Assembly (NCBI GenBank): GCA_038745855.1 | Contig: JBCDLC010000046.1 | Span: forward strand, 1-19,109 | From: UBA5336 sp038745855 | GTDB taxonomy: Bacteria > Pseudomonadota > Alphaproteobacteria > Caulobacterales > Hyphomonadaceae | Direction: 5' to 3' | Length of the DNA: 19,109 bases | In this document: piece after piece, positions 7,699 to 15,523 of the stretch | How positions within the stretch are numbered: position 1 is the stretch's first letter | Layout: each line of letters opens with the position of its first letter | Program-made: the position numbers and the translations under genes | Notes under the pieces: generated by a model | Told to the model about the DNA's origin: nothing | Databases searched by the model: none | What the model saw: the letters and a program-made list of their open reading frames with translations, nothing else

Positions 7699-9016
7699 GG
7701 GCTGGCTCCCTTGCATCCACAGGTTTGAAGAGCTCGCGGAACACGGGATAAATGTCCGCCGGGCTGGCAATCCGCTTCATGGCGAAGTTGCCCCAGGCCT
7801 GGGACACCCGCTTGTAGGTTTCCCAGAGTTCCACGCCTGTCTCGTCGCTGGAGAGGAAGCTCGCCTCGGCTTCATCGATGATCTCGATATAGGCGAAGTA
7901 CTGGACCAGCGGCATGATATCGGACTGCATGATCTGGTGACAGCGCGCGCAATCGTTGGAAAAATTGTCACCGTCAGAGGCTTGCGCGGCGTAGATGTTC
8001 CAATCGGAACTCGGATAGCGCTGGTGGATAATCCGCTTCATCTCCTCGAGTGCGGTGGACACCACGGTGCCGCCCGACTCGCGGCCGTAAAAAAACGTTT
8101 CCTCGTCGACTTCCTCGGCATTGTGGGTATGGCGAATGAAGACGACGTCGATGCGATCATAGCGGCGCTGCAGGAACAAATGCAGCAGCACGAAGAAACG
8201 CTTAGCGAGGTCCTTCTCGCGCTCACCCATGGAAGCGGAAACATCCATCAGGCAGAACATGACGGCGTTGGCGTTGGGTTCGGGCTGTTGCTCGAAGGTC
8301 TTGTAGCGCACGTCCAGGGGATCAATGTAAGGGATCGATTTCTGCCGCCGTGTCAGCTCAGCAATGTCCTTTCTGAGCTTGGTCATACGCCGCTTTTGAC
8401 TGGCCGTTGGTTCGCTTACGCGTTCCAACTCGAACAGCTTGGCTTGCAGCGCCTTGATTTCATCCTTGTTGGGGCGGTTCAGCGCGATGCGGCGGCCGAG
8501 GGCATTTCGCATGGTCCGGGCGACCGCCAGGTTTGCCGGGTTTCCCGTCGACGAATAGCCAGAGCGCTTTGGCTTGTATGTGTCGACTTCCTTGAGCGTG
8601 TGCTTGACGAGGTCCGGGAGTTCGAGATCTTCGAAAAAGATGTCGAGAAATTCGTCCTTGGAGAGCACGAACAGGAAGTCATCCTCGCCGTCCCCCTGGT
8701 CAGAACCCTGCCGCCCGCGGCTGCCTTTTCCGCCCCGAGGGGGCTTTCGAAGCCGGTCCCCGACTGCGAAATCCTTGTTGCCAGGCAGGACCCGATCCGA
8801 ATTTCCGGTGCCTTGCTGGTAGTGGAACTGGGGTTCGTGAATGCCTTCGCCCGCTACGCCAACCTTGTCGCCGCGGCTGATGTCCGAGATGGACCGCTCA
8901 CGAACCGCCTGGTTCACCGCTGCCTTGACCTGTTTCCGAACCCTGCGGATGAAACGCCTGCGATTGCCGAGGCTCTTGTCCTTGGGGTTCAGGCGACGGT
9001 CGATGAATTGGCTCAT
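7691..9016 (-). CDS. YeaH/YhbH family protein (DUF444)
   Basis: This 441-residue protein belongs to the DUF444 family (E. coli YeaH is 427). The N-terminus FIDRRLNPKDKSLGNRRRFI is characteristic. A Gly/Arg/Asp-rich linker follows at about 90-112. The C-terminal half carries a von Willebrand A-like fold with the MIDAS motif DVSASMG at 258-264. Conserved blocks FIRHTHNAEEVDEETFFYG, ESGGTVVSTALEEM and YAAQASDGDNF follow. In other bacteria it accompanies PrkA and SpoVR; it has been proposed to work with the kinase, but its action is not known. ATG 9016 has AAGGA seven bases upstream. It lies 71 nt after prkA and overlaps spoVR, forming one operon. Confidence 0.95.
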   Translation of the reverse strand: MSQFIDRRLNPKDKSLGNRRRFIRRVRKQVKAAVNQAVRERSISDISRGDKVGVAGEGIHEPQFHYQQGTGNSDRVLPGNKDFAVGDRLRKPPRGGKGSRGRQGSDQGDGEDDFLFVLSKDEFLDIFFEDLELPDLVKHTLKEVDTYKPKRSGYSSTGNPANLAVARTMRNALGRRIALNRPNKDEIKALQAKLFELERVSEPTASQKRRMTKLRKDIAELTRRQKSIPYIDPLDVRYKTFEQQPEPNANAVMFCLMDVSASMGEREKDLAKRFFVLLHLFLQRRYDRIDVVFIRHTHNAEEVDEETFFYGRESGGTVVSTALEEMKRIIHQRYPSSDWNIYAAQASDGDNFSNDCARCHQIMQSDIMPLVQYFAYIEIIDEAEASFLSSDETGVELWETYKRVSQAWGNFAMKRIASPADIYPVFRELFKPVDAREPAHA

Positions 9017-9087
9017 GCGGTTCCTTTCAACCTATCCTGCAGCGGCTCCTTTGACCCGGGCCCTCCAACAGTGGGGCAGGGGGCGTC

Positions 9088-11022
9088 TCATCCGGCCTTG
9101 TTCACGCGCATGTACCACTCCACCAGGCGCCGGACCTGCCGTTCCGTGTACCCCCGTTCGGACATTCGTTTGACGAATTCATGGTGCTTTGCGTCGCTTT
9201 CCTTGTCCCGCTTGGCGCCAAACGAGATCACGGGCAGGAGATCCTCGACCTGGCCGAACATCCGCTTTTCGATGACCCGGCGGAGCTTTTCGTATTCCTT
9301 CCAGTCCGGATTCTTGCCCTCATTCTCGGCCCGGGCGCGCAGGACGAACTTGACCACCTCGTTCCGAAAGTCCTTGGGATTGGTGACCCCGGCAGGCTTC
9401 TCGAGTTTCGAAAGCTCGGCCTCCAGGACGTCCCGATCGAACATCTGGCCGGTATCGGGATCCTTGTAGTCCTGATCTTCGATCCAGGCGTCGGCATAGG
9501 CAATATACCGGTCGAAAAGGTTCTGGCCGTAGTCAGAGTAGCTTTCGAGGTAGGCTTTCTGGATCTCGTAGCCGATGAACTCGACATAGCGCTTGGTGAG
9601 ATCACCCTTGATATATTCGAGGTAGGTTTCTTCGGTATCTTCGGGGAACTGTTCCCGCCGGATGGCCCGGTCGAGCACGTAGAAGAGGTGCACCGGATCG
9701 GCCGCGACCTCGTCAACGTCGTGGTTGAACGTCTCCGACAGCACCTTGTAAGCAAACCGCGTCGAGATGCCTTCCATGCCCTCGTCGGGCCCGGCTTCGT
9801 CCCTGTATTCCTGGATCGATTTCGCCTTGGGATCTGTGTCCTTGAGGCTTTCGCCGTCGTAGACGCGCATCTTCGAATATTGGCTGGAGTTCTCGTGTTC
9901 CTTCATCCGCGTGAGAACGGAGAAGCGGGCCATGATCTCAAGCGTTTCAGGCGCGCAGGGAGCCTCTGTCAGATCCGACTGTGTGAGCAGTTTGCCGTAG
10001 ATCTTCGCTTCTTCCGTGACGCGCAGGCAGTACGGCACCTTGATCACGGAGATCCTGTCGAGGAACGCCTCATTGTTCTTGTTGTGCTTGAACTGGCGCC
10101 ACTCGCTTTCATTCGAGTGGGCCAAGATCACACCGTTATAGGGCATCGCACCGATGTTTTCCGTGCCGACATAGCTGCCCTCCTGGGTCGCGGTCAGCAG
10201 CGGGTGGAGCACCTTGATCGGCGCTTTGAACATCTCGACAAATTCGAGCATGCCCTGTGTCGTCCGGTTCAAGCCGCCCGAGAAGCTGTAGGCATCGGGG
10301 TCGTTCTGGGAAAGGTGCTCGAGCTTGCGGATATCCAGCTTGCCGACCAGGGAGCTCACATCCTGGTTGTTCTCATCGCCCGGCTCGGTTTTCGCAATTC
10401 CGACCTGGCGCAGGCGGGAAGGGAAGAGTTTCACGACCGAGAACTTGCGGATATCGCCGTCGAACTCATCGAGCCGCTTCACCGCCCATGGCGACGCGGG
10501 TCCGCGAAGAAGTCTTTTGGGAATGTTGTACTTGTCTTCCAGTACGTCACCGATCCTGTCGGCATCGAAGAGACCGAGCGGGCTTTCGAACAGGGGCGAG
10601 ACTTCATCGCCCGCCTTCAGCACGTAGATCGGCTCCTCGGTCATCAACGCTTTCAGCTTTTCGGCCAGCGTGGATTTCCCGCCGCCCACGGGGCCGAGGA
10701 GGTAAAGCACCTGCTTGCGCTCCTCGAGCCCCTGTGCGGCATGGCGGAAGAAGCCAACGATCCGCTCGATCGTCTCTTCCATTCCGTACATTTCGCGGAA
10801 GGCCGGGTAGAGCTTGATGGTCCGGTTGAGGAAGATGCGGCTGAGGCGCTGGTCTTTCGCGGTGTCGATCAGTTCCGGTTCGCCAATTGCCTTCACCATC
10901 CGCTCCGCTGCGGTTGCGCGCATCGACGCATCCTCGCGGCAGCCGAGCAGGTAGTCCTGGAGCGAGAGCTCCTCCACCTTCGTCCGGCTGTAGTCTTCGG
11001 CATACTTGGTGAACAGATCCAT
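9088..11022 (-). CDS. prkA: PrkA family serine protein kinase (YeaG)
   Basis: This 644-residue protein is the same length as E. coli YeaG. It has an N-terminal AAA-like domain with Walker A GPVGGGKST at 110-118. Blocks typical of PrkA are EEPIYVLKAGDEVSPLFESP, GILAHSNESEW-type ATPase residues (here VILAHSNESEWRQFKHNK) and FLDRISVIKVPYCLRV. A C-terminal kinase-like domain ends with QVRRLVEWYMRV. Known relatives are induced in stationary phase, stress and nitrogen starvation, and phosphorylate a few proteins in vitro. The start ATG 11022 (MDLFTKYAEDY) has AAGGAAG about eight bases upstream. It heads the prkA-yeaH-spoVR operon and is divergent from leuC. A -35-like TTGACG lies on this strand at 11184-11189, with only a poor -10 (TATCGC, 15-base spacer). 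The frame continues upstream of the start, but that part has no family similarity. Confidence 0.96.
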   Translation of the reverse strand: MDLFTKYAEDYSRTKVEELSLQDYLLGCREDASMRATAAERMVKAIGEPELIDTAKDQRLSRIFLNRTIKLYPAFREMYGMEETIERIVGFFRHAAQGLEERKQVLYLLGPVGGGKSTLAEKLKALMTEEPIYVLKAGDEVSPLFESPLGLFDADRIGDVLEDKYNIPKRLLRGPASPWAVKRLDEFDGDIRKFSVVKLFPSRLRQVGIAKTEPGDENNQDVSSLVGKLDIRKLEHLSQNDPDAYSFSGGLNRTTQGMLEFVEMFKAPIKVLHPLLTATQEGSYVGTENIGAMPYNGVILAHSNESEWRQFKHNKNNEAFLDRISVIKVPYCLRVTEEAKIYGKLLTQSDLTEAPCAPETLEIMARFSVLTRMKEHENSSQYSKMRVYDGESLKDTDPKAKSIQEYRDEAGPDEGMEGISTRFAYKVLSETFNHDVDEVAADPVHLFYVLDRAIRREQFPEDTEETYLEYIKGDLTKRYVEFIGYEIQKAYLESYSDYGQNLFDRYIAYADAWIEDQDYKDPDTGQMFDRDVLEAELSKLEKPAGVTNPKDFRNEVVKFVLRARAENEGKNPDWKEYEKLRRVIEKRMFGQVEDLLPVISFGAKRDKESDAKHHEFVKRMSERGYTERQVRRLVEWYMRVNKAG

Positions 11023-11255
11023 GGCGAGCTTCCTTTCTGTACGCCCCTCCGTCCGAAATCCTGGTCTCCGCGCTGTGGTTCCGAACGGCCCCTCAAAACC
11101 TTTTCCTAGGGTCAAGATGGATGCAAGCTTAGGCAGTACTAGGGCACAAGACAGGCTGGGCAGCGATATGGCGGACTTTTTTACGTCAAACCGCCGTGAT
11201 CGAGGCAAAAGAGTGCAGCGATGACAGTTGGTTACGCACGCAAGCCGCTGAGCTG

Positions 11256-11284
11256 AGAAATATTTTCAATTGGGTGATATTTCT
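11256..11284. promoter_or_regulatory. operator-like inverted repeat in the prkA-leuC divergent region
   Basis: AGAAATAT at 11256-11263 is the exact reverse complement of ATATTTCT at 11277-11284. The arms have eight bases, are separated by 13, and their centres are 21 bases apart, which is two helical turns. It sits in a short AT-rich island within GC-rich sequence, about 150 bases before leuC and 230 before prkA. The geometry suits a dimeric regulator, but none is identified. Confidence 0.4.
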
Positions 11285-11292
11285 AACTTACG

Positions 11293-11310
11293 CTCCATGT
11301 ATCGATGGAG
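11293..11310 (+). promoter_or_regulatory. small hairpin in the leuC upstream region
   Basis: CTCCAT-GTATCG-ATGGAG is a perfect six-base-pair stem with a six-base loop, nine bases after the AT-rich inverted repeat. It could lie in the leuC leader or be another operator half. No leucine-rich leader peptide was found, so I do not call attenuation. Confidence 0.25.
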
Positions 11311-11432
11311 ATTGCCCGCTTCGGCACGCTCCAGGCGCTTTGCGGCACCATGGGTCATATCGCACAGTTGCCAGAGCGGACGGGGACGGGTCAGGAAAAC
11401 GGTTTCAGCCACCTTAGCAAGACGATGCGACG

Positions 11433-12830
11433 ATGACTGGTAAAACGCTCTACGATAAGATCTGGGACGCCCACCTCGTGCACGAGGACCCTGCGTCTGG
11501 CGAAGCGCTGCTCTACATCGACCTGCACCTCATCCACGAGGTGACGACGCCCCAGGCCTTTGCGGGTTTGAAAGCGGCCGGCCGTCCGGTTCGGCGTCCG
11601 GACCTGACGCTGGCTGTGGCCGACCACAATACCCCGACCGAGGCCCAGGCCAGCGGCTTGCCCGGCGTGCGCGATCCCGATGCCAGGGCCCAGCTCGAAA
11701 CGCTCACCCGGAATGTCGCCGAGCATGGCATCGAGTATTTCGCCATGGGCGATCGGCGGAACGGGATTGTCCATGTCGTCGGCCCTGAGCAGGGACGCAC
11801 GCAACCGGGCATGACCATCGTCTGCGGCGACAGCCACACCTCGACCCATGGCGCGTTCGGGGCCGTCGCCCACGGGATCGGCACATCAGAGGTCGAACAT
11901 GTGCTTGCCACCCAGACGCTGCGCGCCCGCAAGATGAACAACATGGCTGTCGAAGTGTCGGGGAAGTTGCCCGATGCCGTCACCGCCAAGGACCTCGCGC
12001 TGCATCTCATCGCTGCGATTGGCACGGCCGGGGGCAACGGACACGTCATGGAGTATCGCGGGGAAGCGATCCGGTCTCTCTCGATGGAGGGGCGGATGAC
12101 GCTTTGTAATCTGTCGATTGAAGGGGGCGCGCGAGCGGGTCTGATCGCGCCGGATGAAACCACATTTGCCTACATGAAAGGCCGGCCCGCCATGCCGCGG
12201 GGCGCGAAATGGACGGCCGCCAAGACATACTGGAAGACCCTCGTCAGCGACGACGATGCAGCGTGGGACACAATCGTCGAGGTCGACGCGGCACAGGTCG
12301 AACCCACGGTGACTTGGGGGACCAGCCCCGAACAGGCGATCCCCCTGTCGGCCAGGATCCCAAGGCCGGAGGATTTCGACGACGCCACCAAGCGGACGGC
12401 CGCCGAGCGTGCCCTCCGCTATATGGGCCTGGAAGGCGGCGCGCCGATTGCCGGCACACCGATCCAACGTGTCTTCATCGGAAGCTGCACCAACTCCCGG
12501 ATCGAGGATTTGCGCGCCGCAGCTGAGGTGGCCCGCAGCGCCAGCGTCGCCGAGGGTGTCCGCGCCATGGTGGTCCCCGGCTCGGGCCTCGTCCGCGCAC
12601 AAGCCGAGGAAGAGGGGCTCCATGAGGTCTTCCTCAAAGCGGGCTTTGAGTGGCGTGAGCCCGGATGTTCCATGTGCCTCGGAATGAACCCGGATATCTT
12701 GAGCCCCGGCGAGCGGTGCGCCTCCACGTCAAACCGGAATTTCGAAGGCCGCCAGGGGCGCGGCGGACGCACACACCTCATGAGCCCCGCCCTCGCCGCT
12801 CGCGCGGCTGTGACGGGGGTTATCGGTTAG
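11433..12830 (+). CDS. leuC: 3-isopropylmalate dehydratase large subunit
   Basis: With LeuD this forms the cytoplasmic [4Fe-4S] isomerase that converts 2-isopropylmalate to 3-isopropylmalate in leucine synthesis. The 465-residue protein has TLYDKIWDAH at its start and VCGDSHTSTHGAFGAVAHGI at 130-149. The three cluster ligands are C352 in GSCTNSR, and C412 and C415 in GCSMCLGMNP. The length is normal and there is no frame disruption. The start ATG 11433 gives the usual N-terminus; no clear ribosome site is seen. A three-codon frame, ATG CGA CGA TGA, begins at 11424 and overlaps the start. leuD and leuB lie on the same strand but over 2 kb away, so leuC probably has a separate transcript or a long one that includes antisense of the XRE pair. 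Confidence 0.98.
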   Translation: MTGKTLYDKIWDAHLVHEDPASGEALLYIDLHLIHEVTTPQAFAGLKAAGRPVRRPDLTLAVADHNTPTEAQASGLPGVRDPDARAQLETLTRNVAEHGIEYFAMGDRRNGIVHVVGPEQGRTQPGMTIVCGDSHTSTHGAFGAVAHGIGTSEVEHVLATQTLRARKMNNMAVEVSGKLPDAVTAKDLALHLIAAIGTAGGNGHVMEYRGEAIRSLSMEGRMTLCNLSIEGGARAGLIAPDETTFAYMKGRPAMPRGAKWTAAKTYWKTLVSDDDAAWDTIVEVDAAQVEPTVTWGTSPEQAIPLSARIPRPEDFDDATKRTAAERALRYMGLEGGAPIAGTPIQRVFIGSCTNSRIEDLRAAAEVARSASVAEGVRAMVVPGSGLVRAQAEEEGLHEVFLKAGFEWREPGCSMCLGMNPDILSPGERCASTSNRNFEGRQGRGGRTHLMSPALAARAAVTGVIG

Positions 12831-12842
12831 GCTCGATATGTG

Positions 12843-12868
12843 ATCAGGAGGGCGGGGTTTGGCCTGAT
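12843..12868 (+). terminator. weak stem-loop after leuC
   Basis: ATCAGG at 12843-12848 pairs with CCTGAT at 12863-12868 around a 14-base loop, starting 13 bases after the leuC stop. The stem is short and no T-tract follows. It may mark the end of the leuC transcript. The nearby 12831-13000 gap contains no gene I can support. Confidence 0.25.
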
Positions 12869-13000
12869 GCTGCCGATCAACGCTCGAAAAGCCGTTGTCG
12901 TAGAGCGTCCTGAAACGGGCGTTGGACGTGTCTTCCGTCGTCGAAGCGGATCTGAGCCTGGAGACCTCCGGGCGTGCGACTGGCCCAGCACCATGTCCTT

Positions 13001-13240
13001 TCAGTCGTCAGGCAAATCCGTTTCGACCAGATAGAACAGTTCATCGACCTTCACGCCCAGTGTCTTCGCGAACTTTAGTGCCAAGAGAGTCGATGGAATA
13101 AACACCTGGTTCTCGACCGTGTTCACTGTCTTTCGCGTCACGCCGACCGCTCCAGCGAGGTTCGCTTGCGTCATTTTTTGCTGCGCCCGAAAAGCCTTCA
13201 ATCGGTTGCCGAGCGCGCCTGCTGGACTGGCTGCTGCCAT
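13001..13240 (-). CDS. small XRE-family transcriptional regulator (COG1476-like)
   Basis: This 79-residue protein is almost entirely one Cro/C1-type helix-turn-helix. NRLKAFRAQQKMTQANLAGA forms the first helices, VGVTRKTVNTVEN is the recognition region (about 32-44), and a third block FIPSTLLALKFAKTLGVKVDELF follows. This is the pattern of the very small regulators that often sit next to a gene for a small membrane protein. Its ATG (13240) follows directly on the TAA of that membrane gene, so the two are translationally coupled. It probably binds the inverted repeats ahead of the pair, as inference. GC content is lower than in the flanking leucine genes. No regulated target other than the pair itself is evident. 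Confidence 0.88.
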   Translation of the reverse strand: MAAASPAGALGNRLKAFRAQQKMTQANLAGAVGVTRKTVNTVENQVFIPSTLLALKFAKTLGVKVDELFYLVETDLPDD

Positions 13241-13684
13241 TTAAGCTTGGGCTCCTGCCTTATGGTCCAGCCACAAGAAACTCGCTAAGGGCACGACAAC
13301 GGTTGTTACGAGCAGAATGCGCAGGATGAACGCGGGCTGGAACTCTACGAAAGGCGAGAGACCAACAAGCACACCAACTGTCCCGCCAAGCACGTAATAA
13401 GCGAAGTAGAACGCTTTGAACCTCATCAATTGCGTCAGTTCATCGTTGAGAACGCTCTCCACACTGGTCTTCTTGATCGCATACGAGAGTTGGGTCAGGC
13501 GCAGCATCGCCAATCCAAAGACGATGGTGCCGAGCGCTTGAACAAAGTTACTCCCGCGGTCCAATTGTGGGTGTAGTTCTGCGACGACGATCCCGCCTTG
13601 CCATAGGGAAAAGCCAATCAGTGCGAACCACAGAATGCTCGTCCGTCTTCGTAACAGCTTTTCAATCATATCCCGCGCATCCAC
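13241..13684 (-). CDS. small four-helix membrane protein paired with the XRE regulator
   Basis: This 147-residue protein has four hydrophobic segments, at about 16-36, 48-66, 88-108 and 115-137. The block NDELTQLMRFKAFYFAYYVL precedes the third helix. A D-E...K-A...A pattern before a helix is also seen in DUF2178-like proteins that accompany small XRE regulators, so it is likely one of that loose group; the exact family is not established. The function is unknown: signal sensing, immunity or transport are all possible. The start is uncertain. I choose GTG 13684 because AAGG lies five bases upstream. A TTG at 13732 would add 16 residues but sits inside the inverted repeat and has no ribosome site, and ATG 13669 is also possible. 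GC here is about 50%, versus 65-70% in sampled stretches of leuC and leuD. Confidence 0.75.
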   Translation of the reverse strand: MDARDMIEKLLRRRTSILWFALIGFSLWQGGIVVAELHPQLDRGSNFVQALGTIVFGLAMLRLTQLSYAIKKTSVESVLNDELTQLMRFKAFYFAYYVLGGTVGVLVGLSPFVEFQPAFILRILLVTTVVVPLASFLWLDHKAGAQA

Positions 13685-14018
13685 AATTACCTTATGTAAC
13701 CTTGAGGTGACACCAATAGAAAGAGTAGTCAAGGTTACACTGTGTGTATTGGAAAACAGACTTTTTGGTGCGTGGAATCCATGAAAACGGGATAACTCGA
13801 CTTGTAGGGCAAGACTCAGTCATTCCAATCGCCTTTGCCGCTCAGAGTATGCCCGATCGCCCGAAGAAAACCCGCCACGCAACGCCCCGGACAGTTCATG
13901 CGACCGGATTACGCGCGCCCTCCCGTGAATGACTGCGCTTGGCAGGCGCCCTGCGTCCATGCGATCAGGGGCCTCGAAAGACTGGACCTTATCCTGCTTC
14001 GGTGCGCATTTGGCGCCC
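13685..14018. other. intergenic stretch between the membrane gene and the VOC gene
   Basis: This 334-base gap holds the operator-like repeats at 13696-13748 and should contain the divergent promoters of the XRE pair (minus) and the VOC-leuDB group (plus). Short open frames on both strands (for example 13744-13932) show no family resemblance. No RNA gene or terminator was recognised in the remaining 270 bases. Confidence 0.5.
13696..13748. promoter_or_regulatory. cluster of operator-like inverted repeats before the XRE/membrane pair
   Basis: GTAACCTTGA at 13696-13705 is the exact reverse complement of TCAAGGTTAC at 13729-13738, with centres 33 bases apart (three helical turns). GGTG-A-CACC at 13706-13714 lies between them. 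A third palindrome, TACAC-TGT-GTGTA, overlaps the outer arm at 13736-13748. On the minus strand TTGACT (13727-13732) resembles a -35 element, but no good -10 is visible. The layout suggests autoregulation by the XRE protein; that is inference. Confidence 0.5.
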
Positions 14019-14870
14019 ATGATCACTGGGATCGACCATATCGTTCTCGTCTGCCCCGATCTGGAGGGCGGTATCGCTGCATATGAGACGCTGCTTGGCC
14101 GGCCCGTTGATTGGCGTTCAGTCAACGACGCGGATGGGACGTCCACCGCGCTCTTCCGCGTCGAGAACACGGCGCTAGAGTTGATGGCGCCTCACGGCCA
14201 TGGGCCCGTTGGCGCGCGGCTGGCAGATATCATCGCCGAAAACGGTCCCGGCCTTGCGTCCCTGGCCTTCAGCACCGCTGACCTCGATGAGACCCATCGC
14301 GTGCTTGGACGGCGAGGGCTGGCACCCTCGGATATCACCGCGGGCGAGGGCACCGACCCCCGAACCGGGCGGGCATTGCACTGGCGCCGTTTCCGATGCG
14401 GAGACAACGCAACCGGCGGTCTTAGGACCTTCGTCATCACTGAGCGCTCCAAGGCGATTACGCCCACCGGCGCCGGTGCCGCTGCGGTCAACGCGCTCGA
14501 CCATTTCGTGATCGGCACCCCAAATATCGAGCGGGCTGTTGCCACATACGGTGGGCGGCTTGGCCTTCGCCTCGCCCTCGACCGGAAGGAAGAGCGGTGG
14601 AACACGCATTTCCTGTTTTTCCGAACCGGTGACCTGACGTTCGAAATCGTCAAGCGCCTCGACCAGGACACGGATCTTTCGGACCCCGACCGCTATTACG
14701 GCATCACGTGGCAAACCCCGGACATCGACGCCGCAAGGGCGCGGCTCCATGGGGCAGGGCTCGATGTGTCAGAGGTCCGGACGGGCCGTAAGCCCGGCAG
14801 CCAGGTCTTCACCGTTCGGGATGGCACCCTTGGCGTGCCCACCCTGTTCATCGCCCACGGCGCGCGCTAA
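14019..14870 (+). CDS. VOC superfamily (glyoxalase-like) protein, two domains
   Basis: This 283-residue protein contains two related halves. The first begins MITGIDHIVLVCPDLEGGIA (residues 1-20). The second begins LDHFVIGTPNIERAVATYG at about 162. Both show the beta-alpha-beta opening of the vicinal oxygen chelate fold, as in glyoxalase-like domain (PF13468) proteins. Histidines near the start of each half (H7 and the later LDHF) and E in TFEIVKRL could be metal ligands. The substrate is unknown; candidates are lyases, dioxygenases or isomerases acting on small molecules. The stop is 10 bases before leuD, so it is likely co-transcribed with leuD and leuB. ATG 14019 is chosen because the frame upstream has no VOC similarity; no strong ribosome site is seen. 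Confidence 0.82.
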   Translation: MITGIDHIVLVCPDLEGGIAAYETLLGRPVDWRSVNDADGTSTALFRVENTALELMAPHGHGPVGARLADIIAENGPGLASLAFSTADLDETHRVLGRRGLAPSDITAGEGTDPRTGRALHWRRFRCGDNATGGLRTFVITERSKAITPTGAGAAAVNALDHFVIGTPNIERAVATYGGRLGLRLALDRKEERWNTHFLFFRTGDLTFEIVKRLDQDTDLSDPDRYYGITWQTPDIDAARARLHGAGLDVSEVRTGRKPGSQVFTVRDGTLGVPTLFIAHGAR

Positions 14871-14880
14871 ATCCCGGCCC

Positions 14881-15510
14881 ATGAAACCCTTCACCACGCT
14901 CCGGGCAGCAGCCGCCCCCCTCACCGACCAGGGCAAGCTCATGGTCAATGTCGACACCGATATGATCATCCCGAAACAGTTCCTGAAAACCACGGAGCGG
15001 AGCGGGCTATCCAAGGGTCTTTTCCACGAACTCAAGACGCTGGAAGACGGCTCACCCGATCCAGATTTTGTTTTGAACCGTCCGGCCTACCGCGACGCCG
15101 AAGTCCTCATTGCGGGAGAGAATTTCGGGTGCGGCTCGTCCCGGGAGCATGCGCCCTGGGCGCTGCTCGACCAGGGGATCACCTGTGTCATCGCCCCAAG
15201 TTTCGCCGACATTTTCTTCAACAATTGCTTCAAGAACGGTGTCCTTCCCATCGCCCTGCCTGTCGATGTCTGCAGCGCATTGGCCGACCAGGCGAACGGC
15301 GCCAACAGCGTCTTCACCGTCGATCTGGCGTCCCAGACGATCAGCGCGCCGGATGGGTCCGAATACCGCTTCGAAATCGATCCCGGCCGCAAGGCCAACC
15401 TGCTCGCAGGCCTAGACGAAATCGGGCAGAGCCTTTCGGCCGCCGACGCCATTGCCGCCTATGAGGCCAAACGCCGGGATCTGACGCCTTGGCTCGAGAA
15501 AACCGCCTGA
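14881..15510 (+). CDS. leuD: 3-isopropylmalate dehydratase small subunit
   Basis: This is the small subunit of isopropylmalate isomerase and closes over the LeuC iron-sulfur cluster. The 209-residue protein has NVDTDMIIPKQFLK at 23-36 and GENFGCGSSREHAPWALLDQ at about 80-99, both hallmark LeuD blocks, then IAPSFADIFFNNCFKNG. Its length is normal for the proteobacterial form. It starts 10 bases after the VOC gene and ends 13 bases before leuB, so the three form an operon. The ribosome site is poor, which suggests translational coupling to the upstream gene. Confidence 0.98.
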   Translation: MKPFTTLRAAAAPLTDQGKLMVNVDTDMIIPKQFLKTTERSGLSKGLFHELKTLEDGSPDPDFVLNRPAYRDAEVLIAGENFGCGSSREHAPWALLDQGITCVIAPSFADIFFNNCFKNGVLPIALPVDVCSALADQANGANSVFTVDLASQTISAPDGSEYRFEIDPGRKANLLAGLDEIGQSLSAADAIAAYEAKRRDLTPWLEKTA

Positions 15511-15523
15511 GGGGCCCCGCGCC

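Noticed and set aside
7571..9469. A 632-residue plus-strand frame and the 642-residue frame at 9181-11109
   Set aside because: Both lie antisense to yeaH, spoVR or prkA, whose family motifs are clear on the minus strand. They have no recognisable domain.
11196..11432. Leucine leader peptide or attenuator before leuC
   Set aside because: No short frame with a run of Leu codons and no terminator/antiterminator pair with a T-tract could be found.
12840..13034. A 64-residue plus-strand frame after leuC
   Set aside because: It overlaps the end of the XRE gene, lacks a convincing ribosome site or homologous look, and is Arg-rich as expected of a shadow in GC-rich DNA.
13001..13684. XRE plus membrane protein as a toxin-antitoxin or phage-defence pair
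   Set aside because: The order and coupling fit a regulator-partner pair, but no toxin fold, nuclease or defence domain can be seen, so I do not assign that role.
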